From contig NC_052508.1 in the NCBI RefSeq assembly GCF_014356525.2, forward strand, positions 47,905,858 through 47,969,857: a DNA stretch of 64,000 bases, read 5' to 3'. Both the position numbers and the translations under genes were made by a program. This document shows, piece by piece, positions 33,585 to 47,600 of this stretch (positions are counted from its first letter, which is position 1; every line of letters begins with the position of its first letter). Source of the DNA: Nilaparvata lugens (taxonomy: Eukaryota; Arthropoda; Insecta; Hemiptera; Delphacidae). The notes below the pieces were generated by a model, which was not told the DNA's origin, searched no databases, and worked only from the letters and a program-made list of their open reading frames with translations.

Positions 33585-36500
33585 TGTGGTATTTTGCAGT
33601 AGTAGGGTGTTTGACATCATTTAATTTGTATTTTCGTTGAATAAAATAATAATTGCAGCATAATATATTTTCGCTGTATTATATTTTGTGTTCAAATGCA
33701 ATATCTCATTCATTTTCCATCTGTGGACATAACTTGCGACATAACTCTCAATTCCATAGATTCGAATAACTTGGAAAATTCAATGTTTGAAATAGAATAT
33801 TAACATTCTATGAATTCTAATATCCTATTCCAATAGTAATCGAAAATGTTCATGGGAATGTTTATTTTTGAAATATCCAGAATGTGAACAAGGCTTTATG
33901 ATATATGGGAAGTTCATCATGCATAAAGTACTGCAGAAGAAAAGTAGGTATACGCTTCACTTCATCTCTGTACCTACTGACCCAAAGACCTGAAACATAT
34001 TAGCCGGAGACGAATTCAATGTAGAGTGAATGTTGCCATTCAGGTGGAACGTGTTCACATGAGGACGGGATCGTCTACAATCCAGACGAGTCATGTACTG
34101 GCAAGTTGCCAACTTTTTTGCTCTCTCTGATTCAAACTCTCTCACTGTTTTGTTACCTCTCTCTTCTTCCCCATCATTCTGTCTCATTTGCTAACACGAG
34201 AGACAAATATATAGGTATCATAGGTACAAATTGAACAGTATCTTTACTCCAACATAGATAGTCAGTCAAAAAGTATATTCCTTCCAATTGGTGGTAACTG
34301 AGAATGTAGCCTACTCCAACTTATGTGTTTTATTTGTTATTTGTGTTTTTATATGTTTGGTATGGGTTGTGAGGTTCAAGCTTGATATCTGGAAGATTCT
34401 GTATCAATACAAAGCACTGTATATCTTCCGGAGTCTTTCTTGGAGTTGATCTTTTACTAAATTCGAAAACTATACTTGGAATGATGAACGATGAAAAAAC
34501 ATTAGAAAATTTCTATTGTAATGTGGAAGTGCTTAAAGTTTAGCACAGAGTAACAGTTGAAATATATATTTTTTGTATGTTTTGACAAAGTCACTTCCAA
34601 TAATGTTGGCTCAATCTGAGTGAATTTTCGGCTCTCTTCTGTATAGTAATGCTGGAATCATATTTTCGTCGGTGAAATGTCTGAATTCTCCAACACCCAA
34701 TTCTCAAGTGAAAGTGTGATCTGAGCTTCAACTTATTTATCCCCTTCGGTAAAACTAGTACTGTGAAAGATTACTAAAGGAAGAAGAATTGGAAGAAACT
34801 ACATAAAAAATAACTATTTCAATAACTGAAGTTTGAAAAGTGTATATTATTTAACAGTGGAATTGAAGGGTAATATCATAGTTTGATCGTTGGAGAAAAA
34901 ACTAAATTTTCAACTGAACTTTACTTGAGTAGTGGCAGTTACCTGTTACCTTGTGGTCCTGCCCCAATTTACCTTGAGAACTATACTGAGCCTCATCGTT
35001 TTTCCAGTGGTAATCATCGGGAGGTGTGAAACGACTAGTGTCACTTTTGTGAGAGGACAACATGTTGAATGGTGATGTGTGTTGTATGTGAATAATAGGC
35101 AGTAGAGTTTTGCCATTATGTTTATAACAACCTTGATATTGGTTAACGTTGACGACGAATCGAGAATGGATCTTATAAGAGTAGTTTATAATAGATTTGA
35201 GTGTGTCAGTCTCAGTCTTGGTCTGTTTGTCATGCTTTATTTATTGCATGCACTTTGCAGTCTGTTTAGGATTACCACCGTGACCGTGTTAATGTATGGC
35301 CTTGAAAACTAGAAAGAGAAAGAGAGAGAGAGTGAGTGAGGGAGAGTGAGAGATTGGAAAATAGAGAAAGGAATGAAAGAGCGAATAAGCAAGCAGTGGT
35401 TGAACATCAGGTACCTCTTGTTTGATGATGATTTCCACATATATCTGTGGCTGGTGCGTTTCATCACTGGAGAATATTCATTCAAAGTATTATTCACCAT
35501 GGATACTATAAAACTATAGATAATTGGCCATCTATCATGGAAATGCTACATGTATAAAAGTTTATTTATATGGATTAACATTATTCTTACCGTACAAGCT
35601 TACATCAACTGCACTCTTGATCTGCTTGCCCTTCTATGGTTTCATATTTCATATTTTGATTTCGATTCCAATGTTTACAATTCTATTTGAAATTCAAATA
35701 AATTCTTAGTAAACAAACTAGCAGTGAACAGATTACAATGTATGTTTGTCATGCTTGCATGACCTTACCGAAACATGATATACTGTAGTGTATAATGATA
35801 ACAATGATTTTCATAATAACGATGATATATTTGTCATGCTGTAAACAAGCATTCCTCACATATATTTCAGAACCCTATCCTTCTAGTAAATTTTATGTCA
35901 TTTCATGATGACATGCTAAACATGGCATCACAAACAATATGACAAAAGACAAGATACCCTACCAAACTAAAACCAAACCATCAAAGTTGTGAATTCTCTG
36001 CAGCCGTCATTGTTCATCGTTCATTGACGTTTGAGTGATGCGCCTCTACTCTCGTTAATCCGTTCATAATAGAATCAGCTTCCCGAACTGAATGATTTCG
36101 TTTTCTATGGAACTGCAGTGGTTCGGAAGAAATTAAAAGTGATCGAAGTCCAATTTTTCGGCGCAGTGTGAGAGGACCAACTTGAATTGAAATTGTTAGA
36201 TATTGATAACGTTCAAACCTTTTTTACAGTGGGCGTGATAGTTGAGGAGGATATCAATTGACTGTAATCAACAATGTTCGACATTTTGAGTACCCTAGTT
36301 CAGTGCGAAAATCACTCATAATTTCAAGCGGAGCTTAGGTGTTCAGGGAACACCAGGGTGTTCTGGTTTCGAAAACCAGATAGCCTTCCAATCATGATGA
36401 TTATAAATAAAAATACGAATTCGAATAATTTTCGTTCAATCAATTATAACAATTAGTAAAACATTTATACGGAAATAGACTTGTATCTCACTCAGTCTCA

Positions 36501-36956
36501 AATTTATTCAAATAGAATAATCTTTCCAGCTCTTCCTTTCCTTCTCTAATTTTCCTCGCCTTCACCCTTATTTTCCTATTCTTCACTCTCATTCTACTTC
36601 TCTCCTCCCTTATCTCCCAACACTCTTCCGAATAGTATCTCCGACAAACCCTTACTAGTACTGAGCCCAGTTCAACGAAAGAAAGAACTTCACGAAAGTT
36701 CTCTATCGCAGCCTGGACGATCCCTTGTCAGGTTGCTTGGCAAATAATACAGAGTGCAGCAAAGGACACTCACACACTCAACGCCAGTTTATTTCTATTA
36801 TCATTTAAGTGGAATGTGTTTATCGTGGGCATTATCGCAGTGAGGCAAAGTGATGGTGGTTTAGTTAGCGAGTGCTGAGTAGTTAAGAGTTTACATTGTA
36901 AGCATTCCGGGGCGGGTGTTGATTCGCCGCAATTTATTTTTCCTACACTAAAGTCC

Positions 36957-37100
36957 CATTACCGCGATGGGACGGAAAGCCAAGGGTGGAGTAAGAGGAG
37001 TAAAAGGAGGAGGAGAATGAGTAGGTGGAGCGGTATGATGATGGGGAAGAGGAAGTGGCGGAGAAGAAGAGGGGATCCATGTGTCAGTAGAGAGGACTTA
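36957..37100. repeat. Purine-rich stretch
   Basis: The plus strand is dominated by GGAGTAAGAGGAG-type sequence, the opposite strand bias to the pyrimidine tract just downstream. No gene was recognised. Confidence 0.5.
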
Positions 37101-37319
37101 GTGCTGTGTGAGACGGGGATGTTTCCATTGAGTGAGAGCGAGAGGGTGACAGGATAGGTTTGATAATGACGTTTTCTCATCGTCTCCTAACGTAAATCCC
37201 AAACTACCTATCCCTTAACACCCCCTACCACCAGCACATATCCATGGAGGGTAAATTCTCGTTAATGCTTTAGCGTTTCCACCTTTGTCAGATCACATTG
37301 ACATGTGTGCGTGTGACGT

Positions 37320-38015
37320 TACATCTAACTTTCATTCTGTCTTCTCCGTTATTCTCACAAATCTTTTCTCTCATTTCTTTCTATGACTTTTTATCCCTCA
37401 CTTATTCTACTCTTTTAATCCCTTATTTCCTTTATTTTAAATCTATACTGTATTGTGCTCTTCATGCCAATTTCCTCTTTTCTCTCTCATTCTACTATTC
37501 TTTTATCTCATTCTCCTCTTCTTCTTCGACACCACTCTTATTTTCCTCTTTTTCATCTATTTCAATCCCTCCAATCTCTCAGTAATTCTCTCTTTTCTTC
37601 TTCATTAGTCATTCGTCATTTTATGGATTATTCTCTTTCTTCCTTTTCATTTTCTTATGGGTTTTCATTCATCTCCATCCTCCCTTGTGTTATTCTTTCC
37701 TTATTCACTCCTCTCTTATAATTTATTCTTCTATTCTTATTCTGTTCATTCTCCCTCATTGATCTACTATACTTTTCTGAAATTTTTCGCTCATAGTCAT
37801 ACTTCTCTCATCCCATTCTCTCTGTTCTATCTTATAATTCTCTCAACCATTCATATCTCGCCTTCCTCATCCACTATTTTTTTCTCCTTCTCTTTTCTCT
37901 CTCTTCATCATTCCTGCTTCTCCCTTCAATCCTTCTCCTTCTATTTTCCCTCTTATACTTTTACATGGTCTCTTCCTTTCCTCTCTTACCCTAACTCACT
38001 CTTGTCTATCTGACT
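37320..38015. repeat. Pyrimidine-rich tract
   Basis: About 700 bp of C/T-rich plus strand with no clear repeat period. Open frames across it are Ser/Phe/Leu-rich artefacts of composition. Confidence 0.7.
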
Positions 38016-39243
38016 CTCTCTTTCTAACTCGTGACGCACTTCAGTCGTTCAGCAAGACCTTCTTGGATGAGAGGCGACGAATGACGCTTAAAAGCGTAAC
38101 TTGTTAATCGCACCAGAGAGCACTCTCGTCACATTTATCACTAACTGTAGCTACACGAGCGAAAGATTTTGCCACTCTAGTTAGCTGTTGATGGTTGTTT
38201 CCCTTATTTCCTAATATCCTGATGTGTGCTATCTCGTATATTCTTATGTTGAATTTTTATGGAATTTGAAAATAATTTAAAGAATAAACTTGAATTTTCA
38301 GGTGAAATAAAAATACTAGTAGTTATGTGAACAGTAGACCTCACATAGTTTTCTCATTTACAAGTATCTGGTATCACCAGTTCACCGGCTTCTCCAGACA
38401 TCTGCATGCAATGAATAATCCACTGATTGATTGAGAATAAGTCTATAGTCTGATTAATCCTATCTTCAGTGAAGATTATATATATAGTGATATCGGAGTA
38501 TGGAGGAAACTCCTTTTCCTTTCATATTATCCTTGAAGTGCGAAATTTCAAAAAACCTTGTATATACATCGACCAAAAAAGGAATATTCCTGTCAAGTCT
38601 CATAGAATTCTATCAGCACGTTTGGCCGTTACATACAGACAGACGAAAGAAAATCCGAGTTGCGTTCGGTCAATTATCTAGAAAGGGAGGAATTGTAAAG
38701 ACGAGTCCTAAGATAAAAATATAAACAATTATATATAACAGGTATAAGAAGTACAATTATTATAAGGGGAAGTTGTGAAAAATGGAGTACTGAAGTAATA
38801 TTCATAAAAACTTGACAAATCCCCATGCATCAATCTACTTTTTTCTAGTTCTATTTAAGCTCCTTTTTCTCTAAACATTGATCGCTGTATGTTGTAAATA
38901 CTTTATCATGTAGGCCTACTGTATGTGGTGCTGCTTTAATACAGACACATCTAAGTAAATCCGAACAAATTCTGGACATATATGAAACCGCTCATCTTTT
39001 TTTGCACAAACCGCATGGTAATATTCACATGCAAACCGCATGAATCAATATAATGGTCACAATTTCTGAAATTAGTGTTCCATTACAACACTTCTGAGAA
39101 CTGAGAAAAAATTTTTTTTTTTTTTTGGCCTGATTCCTATCTTTCCCAGAAACGAAATAATAATGAATATCCTTCTTCAAGAACAATAAAGACGTCGATC
39201 ATTTCTATAAAAGTGATCCGATTTTGTCAAAGGATAGCAAAGT

Positions 39244-39486
39244 GCTCTTAGCTTGTCAAGACAATACATTATTCATTGCATTCAACATTTGATGATTAAA
39301 AATCTGCTTTATAGGAATGAAGAATCATAACCTCTCTTGTTTCAATTATCAATCAAAATTCGTTGCTCTTAGCATGTCAAGACAATACATATTATTCACT
39401 ACACTCAACATTCGATGATTAAAAATCTGCTTCAAATGATGACGAATCATAACCACTTTTATTTCAATTTTCAATAAAAAATTCGG
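39244..39486. repeat. Two-copy tandem duplication, 121-bp unit
   Basis: GCTCTTAGC(T/A)TGTCAAGAC begins each unit (39244 and 39365). Both units continue through CAATACAT, CAACATT(T/C)GATGATTAA, AAATCTGCTT and GAATCATAACC at matching offsets. The copies differ by scattered substitutions and small indels. Confidence 0.8.
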
Positions 39487-40768
39487 GAATAGAATGCTAA
39501 GGGCTATAAGCTTGTTTTACATTCCAATCATTTTATGATTTAGTATTGAATAAATATACTAGTGAGCCCCTGGGTTGGAGAACTCGCTCATGAACGGTTG
39601 TATCCTACTGTACTGTCTTTGAAACCCGCAACTTTCATTAAATTTAAAAAAAGACTTTTCAATTGTTAATTGTTTTTTACAATTTCTTAGCCTTTTTATT
39701 TAATATAAATAATTATCACAATATCAACTTCTCAACTGAACAAAAAACGCAACTTTTAATTATACAGAGTTGGTGGGAATTGTGGAAACAGTTAAATATT
39801 TATTTACAAGAATAATTTGACAGTAGGTTTTATTGTGGATCCAAATTTTTATCCCAGATCCTGAAAATTACCCTGTCACTTCAACATCTTCGACGCTCAT
39901 TCCAAATTCATTTACTTTTTATGAGAAGTAGAAAGGTGGTCATGTAAAGGTGGTCATGTAAAACATGATGTCGATACAGAGTACCAAGAGTAAATGAAAG
40001 ACAAAACCACACATATCTGGTAGTGTATGTAGTTTATTATATTTCTGCATCGTCTACAAGAAATTTCAAATCAAGTCGAATCAATTTTCATTGTTAACTT
40101 CAATATTGTAACATCAAAATCATCAGTAAAGGAAAAGCACTTCTCTTCAGTAATAAAATTTGTCATAAAATACAGATGACTTCTACCACTAAAAATTAAT
40201 TATAAATATTGAAAATGCTGATGATGATGACAAAAAAATTATTGAAGCAGACGATAATATTTTACTACTCACAAAAAGCAAGAAGCTTTTGTACGTGAGC
40301 AGGAGTTGAAGAAAATGATCCCTACCATGGCTTACTCTATCTATAGTAGGCTGTGTCCCTACCCGTATCATTTATTTTATGTAAAAGTTGTGGATTATGT
40401 TGCATATCAACCAGCTGACATCATGTGTCAGCACGTGTGATAGCTCCCAAATGATAGCCTCTGCTAATGTTATGAATGGGAAAACTGTAGTATCGCATCA
40501 ATGAATAATTCTTCAGCGGACTGAATGATAAATCATAACAATCTTTTCTTACGCACTTTCAATCTTATTTTTATATCCTGAAGAAGAACGAACTTGATCT
40601 GTAGAAAGGTTATAAGAATACGTGTTCAAAATTTGAACTGATCAATTCTTTCTAAAAGTTACTGTCGAACATACAAACAAACGGACAACGACTTTGGCCA
40701 CCAGTAAGTCAAAAGTGAGAACTTACTAACGTTCGTTCAATAATACTACAAGAAATAAATTATAATTA

Positions 40769-41384
40769 CAGGGTGATTTTTTAGTCATGTTACCCTATCT
40801 TTAATACATGGTAATTTTTCCCTAATAAAGGGAAATTTTGTTTTGTTGCACGAAGTTGGTAGCCCTACTCACTCAGTATACACAAGGCAGTGCGAGTTTA
40901 TTATCCTTAAGCTGTGTAACATTTTGTGATGATTCCGGTCGTGTTATGAACAGAATGTCTTTTACCATAGAACAACGGGTTTTCATTGATCGAATAATAA
41001 GCAAGGGTTTATGGCCTCCAAGGTCTCCAGACCTCACATCCCCTGATTACTTTTTGTGGGGCTACATTAAGTCTGAGGCCTTCAAAAACAATCCTCACAA
41101 TATTGATGAACTGAAAGCCAATATTACAGACTTAATCACGAATATTTCCAATATAACTCTGAAAAAGGTTTCTGCTAATATGGTGAAAAGAGTCCGAGCG
41201 TGTATAACCTCAATGGGTGGACATTTTGAGCATATGGTGTAATAATTTTAAGTATCTAAGAAATGTGAGTAATAAAATATAAATTTTCTTTTGTAAATAA
41301 CAAATATTATTTTTTTATTAATACCCAAATTTCCGTTTATAAATTACATCAAAAATTGGGTAACAGGACTAAAAAATCACCCTG
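40769..41384 (+). mobile_element. Tc1/mariner-superfamily deletion derivative
   Basis: A 616-bp element with terminal inverted repeats beginning CAGGGTGATTTTTTAGTC and ending with the reverse complement, with one mismatch shortly inside. It is flanked by TA on both sides, the target duplication expected for this superfamily. The interior encodes the two ends of a transposase with the middle missing, so it can move only if an intact transposase is supplied from elsewhere. Confidence 0.88.
40946..41242 (+). pseudogene. Internally deleted mariner-type transposase
   Basis: About 98 codons. The N-terminus FTIEQRVFIDRI matches the start of insect mariner-type transposases. Almost at once the frame enters the C-terminal block WPPRSPDLTSPDYFLWGYIK, followed by NPHNIDELKANI and GGHFEHMV. 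The third acidic residue of the DDE/D triad lies in the SPD..P.DYFLWG region. The first two acidic residues and the DNA-binding helix-turn-helix domains are absent, so it cannot catalyse transposition. The fusion kept an open frame. An in-frame ATG at 40838 would add 36 residues with no family resemblance. Confidence 0.82.
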
Positions 41385-44300
41385 TATAATGTGTATAATA
41401 CTGGTGAAACATAATTTCATCTTTTTCCTGTTATGAGTTAATTTCCAAGTTGTGTGCGGTGGTTTCTTTTTCAAACACTACCTGAAATAAGAGTGAAAGA
41501 GTGACGAAAGATGACTGAAAGGTGAGGAAAGAGATTAGAGTAATAATAATAAGAGAATATACAGATCATCGTGAAATTATATTTTTCAAGATGTCAACTT
41601 ATTGTCTAATGTAACTCCACAAAATCTGTGAAAAATTCAACTACTACAACTTTTGGGTTGCCTGATTAATGCAATCATAACTAAAATATCACGTTTGAAG
41701 ACAGAAAAAAATTATTAGTAAACAACTCTTACTTTCAATGTCAAGTGAATTCTAACTTGTATGCTACATTGCAGCTACAATTTTTTCGAACGTTCGTTTT
41801 TCCCATTCTTGCGAACACGTAAATCGTGATCCATCACTTCTCATCGAAGAAAAGAATGGATAATCCGGAATAATGAGACATTGAACACAGTAATTTGAAA
41901 AACAAAGCTTTTTCACAAGGAAGAAGCCGATTTCCCACAAGCTGGTTTTTACCTTATGGGGGCATTGTTGAATGTAAACTAGAAACACATTATATTTCGA
42001 TGCTGAAAGTAGATATCCACTCTTAGAAATTCACATGTGTAGAGGAAGTGGTTATTATCACATCGTTGTTTTGATGGATTATTAGTTATAATTACAGCGA
42101 ATAAACCACTCTGACATTGTGAGATTGAATATAGAGGTGACCCAATAGCCTACTGCGTACTCCATACGAGTTTTGGCCTTGAATCTGAAAGTTATTTTCC
42201 TTATACTGTATTGATTTTTCTGATCAAAATCTTATTAGAACTTGTAATTACAATCATGGCTTTTATCCTGAGAGTTGTTATGAATAGGAGCATTTTTAAA
42301 GTAATTTGTAGTATCAATTTTGTGTTGAGTGTAAAGATTCTAGTGATAGCAAAAGGAGCTACATGAAAATTTCAAGTTATAGAGAAGCTTTGATGTAACA
42401 TTCAAAAGAAGTCGCAAAAAATATTCTAATCACTATACAGTATAAATCTATACTCAATTTTATATCTTCCACCTAAACTTAGTTTGAAAACATTTTTATC
42501 AAACTGGTCATTATTTTATCCTCAAATTGATTCTTTATCATATTATTCCACAAGCATTTTTTATCAAATATGTGGCATTAGATGGAAACACTCACATTTT
42601 TCAATATTGCTTGAAATGAAGCATGAAGCACATCAACGTTATCTATGTTTCATTTCAAAATATATCCAGAATTCCATATTGATATTCAGATAATATTGAT
42701 AAATTTGTAAAGAATCCCTGATTTTTTATATTCTTATCACCACGATTATACAATTCACACGTTTTGAAATCATTGAAAAGCAATAATAACTATCGTTTTA
42801 TCATGTAATTCGGAATAATTTCGAAGTGCGAATTGATGTAATAATGATCACCAATAAAAGAGGAAAACACCTGTCCTGCCATCACAATAACATTGCCATG
42901 ATAATTCAAAAGCAATAATACCTATTTGTGAATTTAGAGCTATTCTGAACGTTGTAGCAAATTCATTGAATAAATGAAGCTCACTCATATAGGCTACTGA
43001 CTGGCCTTGATTCATTTCAAATCGCTATTGAAGCGGACACCTGTTTCCCATAGAGCACTGTCCTGATATGAGTTGGAGGTACTGCATAATTAAAACTATT
43101 CACTGTTGCTGGACTCAATGTGTGAGCGTTATTATGGCCACCAACAAAGTGGCTGGAGTTTGAGGTGGAATACAAACAATAAGCGCTCAACAATTGTAAA
43201 TGCCAGGAGATTATTAATAAGCAGGGTAGACGGTGGAATGAAGAAGAGAAAATAGGGAAGAGTGTGAGGAGCGATGGAGCGGTTGTAAGCGAGAAGGAGA
43301 CAGACATTCAATGTGGATAGAAGGATAATGAGATGAGAAGGAGACGTCCAGCAACACTGAATTAGTTCCTGGTAGAATCCATAAAACAAGGGAGAGACGA
43401 TTGTGAAAATCAGAAACAAAATCAAAATTTAATTTTGGATTCAATTCAATTAGAAAGGAGAAGAACTATTTGAATTAACTCGTACAATAATAATTCATGA
43501 CCAATCAACATTTTTTTGGATGAATGAGTTATTACTTCATATTGAAATGGATATTCTTTAGAAAAAGATATTCCTTCAAATTACACTGTACATTCTTTCC
43601 TTGAAATGGATTGTTTAAAACTGGTCATCATTCAAATGAATAATTTGTGTATGAATATGAGATTTTTTTCCACATCATTACTCTACATTGGAGCTGGTAT
43701 TTTGAATAGAAGTGATAATTTATTAGTTGAAGCCAGGAAGATTGATATCATCCCTTAATATTCTTATCTATTGCATAGTATTCTCCTACTCATGCTTTGA
43801 TAATAAATTGAAAATAAATTTCTAATTAACTGGATGAGCTTAATTTCCATTCGATTCAAAAGAATCTGCAAATTCATGACCACTCATCCTGTAAGAATTA
43901 GTTCCCTGGAATAAATATATGAAATTGGAGTAGATATACTTCATGTGATAGCTTATAGATGATACGAGTATGTGAGTGAGATAAATGTGTGCCGGGTGTA
44001 AAAGTCAAGATGAAGGGTGATAATGTTGATGATGATGATGAAAATGTGATAGTGGAAGAATGAGTGAGATGGATGATGAGAATGAAGAATGAGGAGTGAG
44101 TGCGAGGGTGATAGTGGTGACGCTGTCCAACCGATGACTAATGATGTCCTCCTCGCTTACATTGAAATACTGACCAATGAAGTTGTGTCATATTAGCAGT
44201 CACACTGACTTGTCTCAATTCACTCCATTCATCAATCAAACTTGCTCTTGTTACTCCCTACTAGGAGCTGTTCTAGTACACTTATCTATAATTATGGAGT

Positions 44301-44588
44301 TGAATAATTATTATAAGGTAGGTACTACCGCAAGTACTTTTATTAAGTTTGTGTTTGTTGATATAGTAGTGATTATTATTTGGTTTGATGGAATAGATTA
44401 CTTTTCATAATAATAGTGATGGTATTCAACCTGAAGTATTTCAATTTTTAGATGTGTTTAGAGCTCGACCATCGTGGGAACTCTATCAGTGGAAAACGTG
44501 AACTCTCGTATCTCTATGCATTCGTGGACATAGCACTGAAGTACATCAGTAAGCAAATGAGACAATCGGCTTGTAATAATACCTATTT
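41385..44588. other. Non-coding interval
   Basis: AT-rich, with a purine-rich block at about 43200-43430 (GAAGAAGAGAAAATAGGGAA and similar) and a GATGATGATGA microsatellite near 44030. No gene was recognised. Confidence 0.45.
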
Positions 44589-44688
44589 TTATAATTTATT
44601 AATAATTATTATTTTCATCACACCAGAACAGCCGGAATCGCTTTTTGCAAAATGTGTTTGGTAAGAAAAACAGATTAAAATTTGAATT

Positions 44689-47600
44689 TCAAACATAAGG
44701 TGATTTGATTAAATTCTCTGCATCCTGCGATCCAACATACATTAACCATTCAGAAATTCTGTGCTTTAACACTACAGTGACTCGGCCCGCCCCAGCCTCA
44801 ACTATTTCTGGAGGAAGGTTTCTATACAGCCATTGCGAAATGTAAAATGAATTGTGCCTTTGCAAACTGATACTAATAGGAGGATTAAATAAACGTGACA
44901 TTGTTTGGTTTCTGGTTAGATGACTGTGTTGAATCTCTCTGAAAAAAGTGTCCTTATTATTGAAAATGTAAATTACTAAAGTTTTTATGAAAATCTGCCT
45001 AACATTCATTACTGGAAATATATTGAATAGTAGATTGGTGGGAAAACGCTGGTTTTTTTGTAATATGGTTTTAATTATCAACCTCTGGGCGACCGACAGA
45101 GGCTCCAAGACCGCTAATGACGCACCTCCCCACGCCAGAATGCCATACTGCAGCAAAGACTGCACATACGCAAAGTACACTGTCCTGCAGCGATCCACAG
45201 TAAGCACTTGGCCCAGCCGTGAGAAGGCATAGATTAATTTTCTCAAACGGTTCTTCAGCCCTTGTACATGAGGAACCCAGCTTAATTTACTATCCAGGAT
45301 GACTCCTAAATATTTATAATGAGCAACCCGTTCAATTATGCCACAGCCGCAGGCCTCCGACTGAGGATCGTCACAGGTGTGCATCCTTAACACATAGCGA
45401 TCACAGTCAATATCTTGTCGACCAATAAATGGAAGATGTTTGGTTTTTTCAATATTAACTGTAAGAGAGTTATGGTCAAACCAATTTCTAATTTTGGCAA
45501 GGTCATGGGATGCGTGCTTGTATGCCTCACCCCACGTGCAGCCCTCAGATACCACAGCCGTATCATCCGCAAACAAGAACAGTTTCCCTTTAATTTTCAA
45601 TTTGCTTATATTATTAATATAAATCAAGAACAATAGAGGGCCCAATGTACTGCCCTGGACTACTCCGTACTCTATTGGTAATAGTTTGCTAAGAGATCCA
45701 TTGATTGAGACAATTTGTGAGCGATTCCCTAGATAACTAGTGAACCACTCCAATTCTCTATTTCTCACTCCTATTGTTTCTAGTTTTTTGTAAAGCTTTG
45801 TCCTATCAATCGCATCAAAAGCTTTTGCTATATCTAAAAATGTAATCAAAACCTTCTTCTTATTTCCTAATTTTGTAGCTATCTCTTTGGTTAGGTCAAA
45901 CAAAGCATCTGAGGTGCTTTTGTTGGTAATGAATCCATATTGTTCGTCTGCAATAATATTTTCCCTAACAAGGTATCTTGTGAGCTGAACTTTAACACAT
46001 TTTTCTATTATTTTACTAACAACTGTGAGAAGAGAGATTGGCCTATAATTGCTTATTATTGACTTTGGTCCTGCTTTGTAGATAGGGATAATTTTTGCTG
46101 TTTTTAATGATGTTGGAAATTTTCCTGTATTGATACTCAGGTTTATGATGTGCATTAAGGGTTGTTGTAATTCATTAAAGTTATTTTTAATCATTTTAGT
46201 AGGTATACTATCTAACCCGGGTGATGAGTTTCCCCTAATACTGTTTATAACACCATAAAGTTCTTCTGAACTGATCGGCTGTAGGTTGAATACAGACTGA
46301 GTAGCATGATCAGCATCATCCACCTCGGCAGGTCCTACTGGGTTCAGAGCCTCCGTCAGTTGTTTTCCCACAGAGGAGAAATATTCGTTAAAAGAATCGC
46401 TTAAAGTTTCGAGCGCTGTGGCAGCCGAATCACAAGTTTTGTGCCCAAAAGCCCCGACTGGAAATACCTCCTTGCCAACTGGACGCCCTGAAATCTCATT
46501 GACGATTTTCCAGAATTTTCTTGGATCGCCAGCTGCGGAATCTATCTTCTTTTTATAAAAGTTATTTTTAGCATTTTTTATTAAAGAGTGAAGCGAGTTC
46601 CTATACCTAATATATCTTTGTTTTAGATCGAGATTAAAAGGTTGGGCCCGCACTTTTTTGCTAAGTTTATCGCGCATTCTAATAGATATTACTAATCCTG
46701 ACGTAATCCATGGTTTTATCTTTTTGTTCTTTGAAGTTATCGGGGTACAGCTTGAATTAGACTCTAAAGTTGTTTTCAAGATACTGAGAAATGAATCTGT
46801 AGCTTTGTCAACATCATTTGTATTCAAAACTTCATCCCAGCACTGAAATTGCAAACAATGTTTAACTCTGCTCCAACATACTTTTGAATGAAATTGATTA
46901 CTATTGTTATTGTTGTTGTTATTATTACAATTACTACTACCGGTATTATGAATTATGTTTAAGCAGATAGGATAGTGATCGGTTATTTCGGATTTTAAGA
47001 TAAAAGATGATAATTTTGTTCTGTTGGGTATTTTTGCAAAAATATGATCAATACAAGTATTACTATCAGGCCGGGTTACTTTATCAATACATGAAATTAA
47101 GCCGTTTGCATACATCACCTCCATGTAGCGATCTAATTGCATATTTGGGGTTGGATTAAGTATGTCACAGTTAATATCGCCAATTACTGCCGAAAGGCCA
47201 GCGTTATCAAAGTTCTTGCCACAAAAATCATTCAAGGCATTTGTGAACAGCAACTGATTAGAATTTGGACTGCGATAAATAGCTAGGAGATTGCAAGGCA
47301 GACCAAACCAGTCGAAAACAAGATTCAGGCAGGTGGCAACCCCTCCCAGACACAGCTCAGTACACGAAACAGACAGGGCACTATCAATGTAGATAACAAT
47401 ACCATCATTATTATTGATACTATTGAATGATCTAAACACATTGAAACCATCGATGTTTATTAAATCAGTATCGTAATTAAGCCATGCTTCAGTTAGAATA
47501 ATGCAGTCGAATTTTACTTTGAGATCTTCAATCAATACTAAGAATTCGTCGAAATTGCGATTATAGCTCCGGATATTCTGGTGGATAATTTTGAACGATT

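Larger units (their letters stand above)
32821..40768. other. Upstream or 5' intron interval, no exon recognised
   Basis: The missing 5' exon(s) of the lipase may lie here or further upstream. No ATG-led signal peptide with a matching donor (leaving 1 nt for the exon A acceptor) was found. Recognised contents are listed separately. A TTCACGAAAGTTC word at 36689-36701 fits a three-unit heat-shock element but could easily occur by chance. Confidence 0.4.

Noticed and set aside
33957..34187. Minus-strand 76-residue ORF just upstream of lipase exon A, considered as the first exon
   Set aside because: It has no hydrophobic signal sequence and no suitable donor leaving one base for exon A.
36689..36701. 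Heat-shock-element-like TTCACGAAAGTTC
   Set aside because: Only nine fixed bases; expected by chance about once or less per window of this size, and no promoter or first exon is tied to it.
37298..38013. ORFs of 88-118 residues on the plus strand
   Set aside because: Same cause: pyrimidine-rich sequence lacking stop codons, with three frames open over the same span.
39111..39126. Poly-T run as the reversed poly(A) tail of a retrotransposed sequence
   Set aside because: No coding or SINE-like sequence lies on the side where the body would be, and no flanking duplication was seen.
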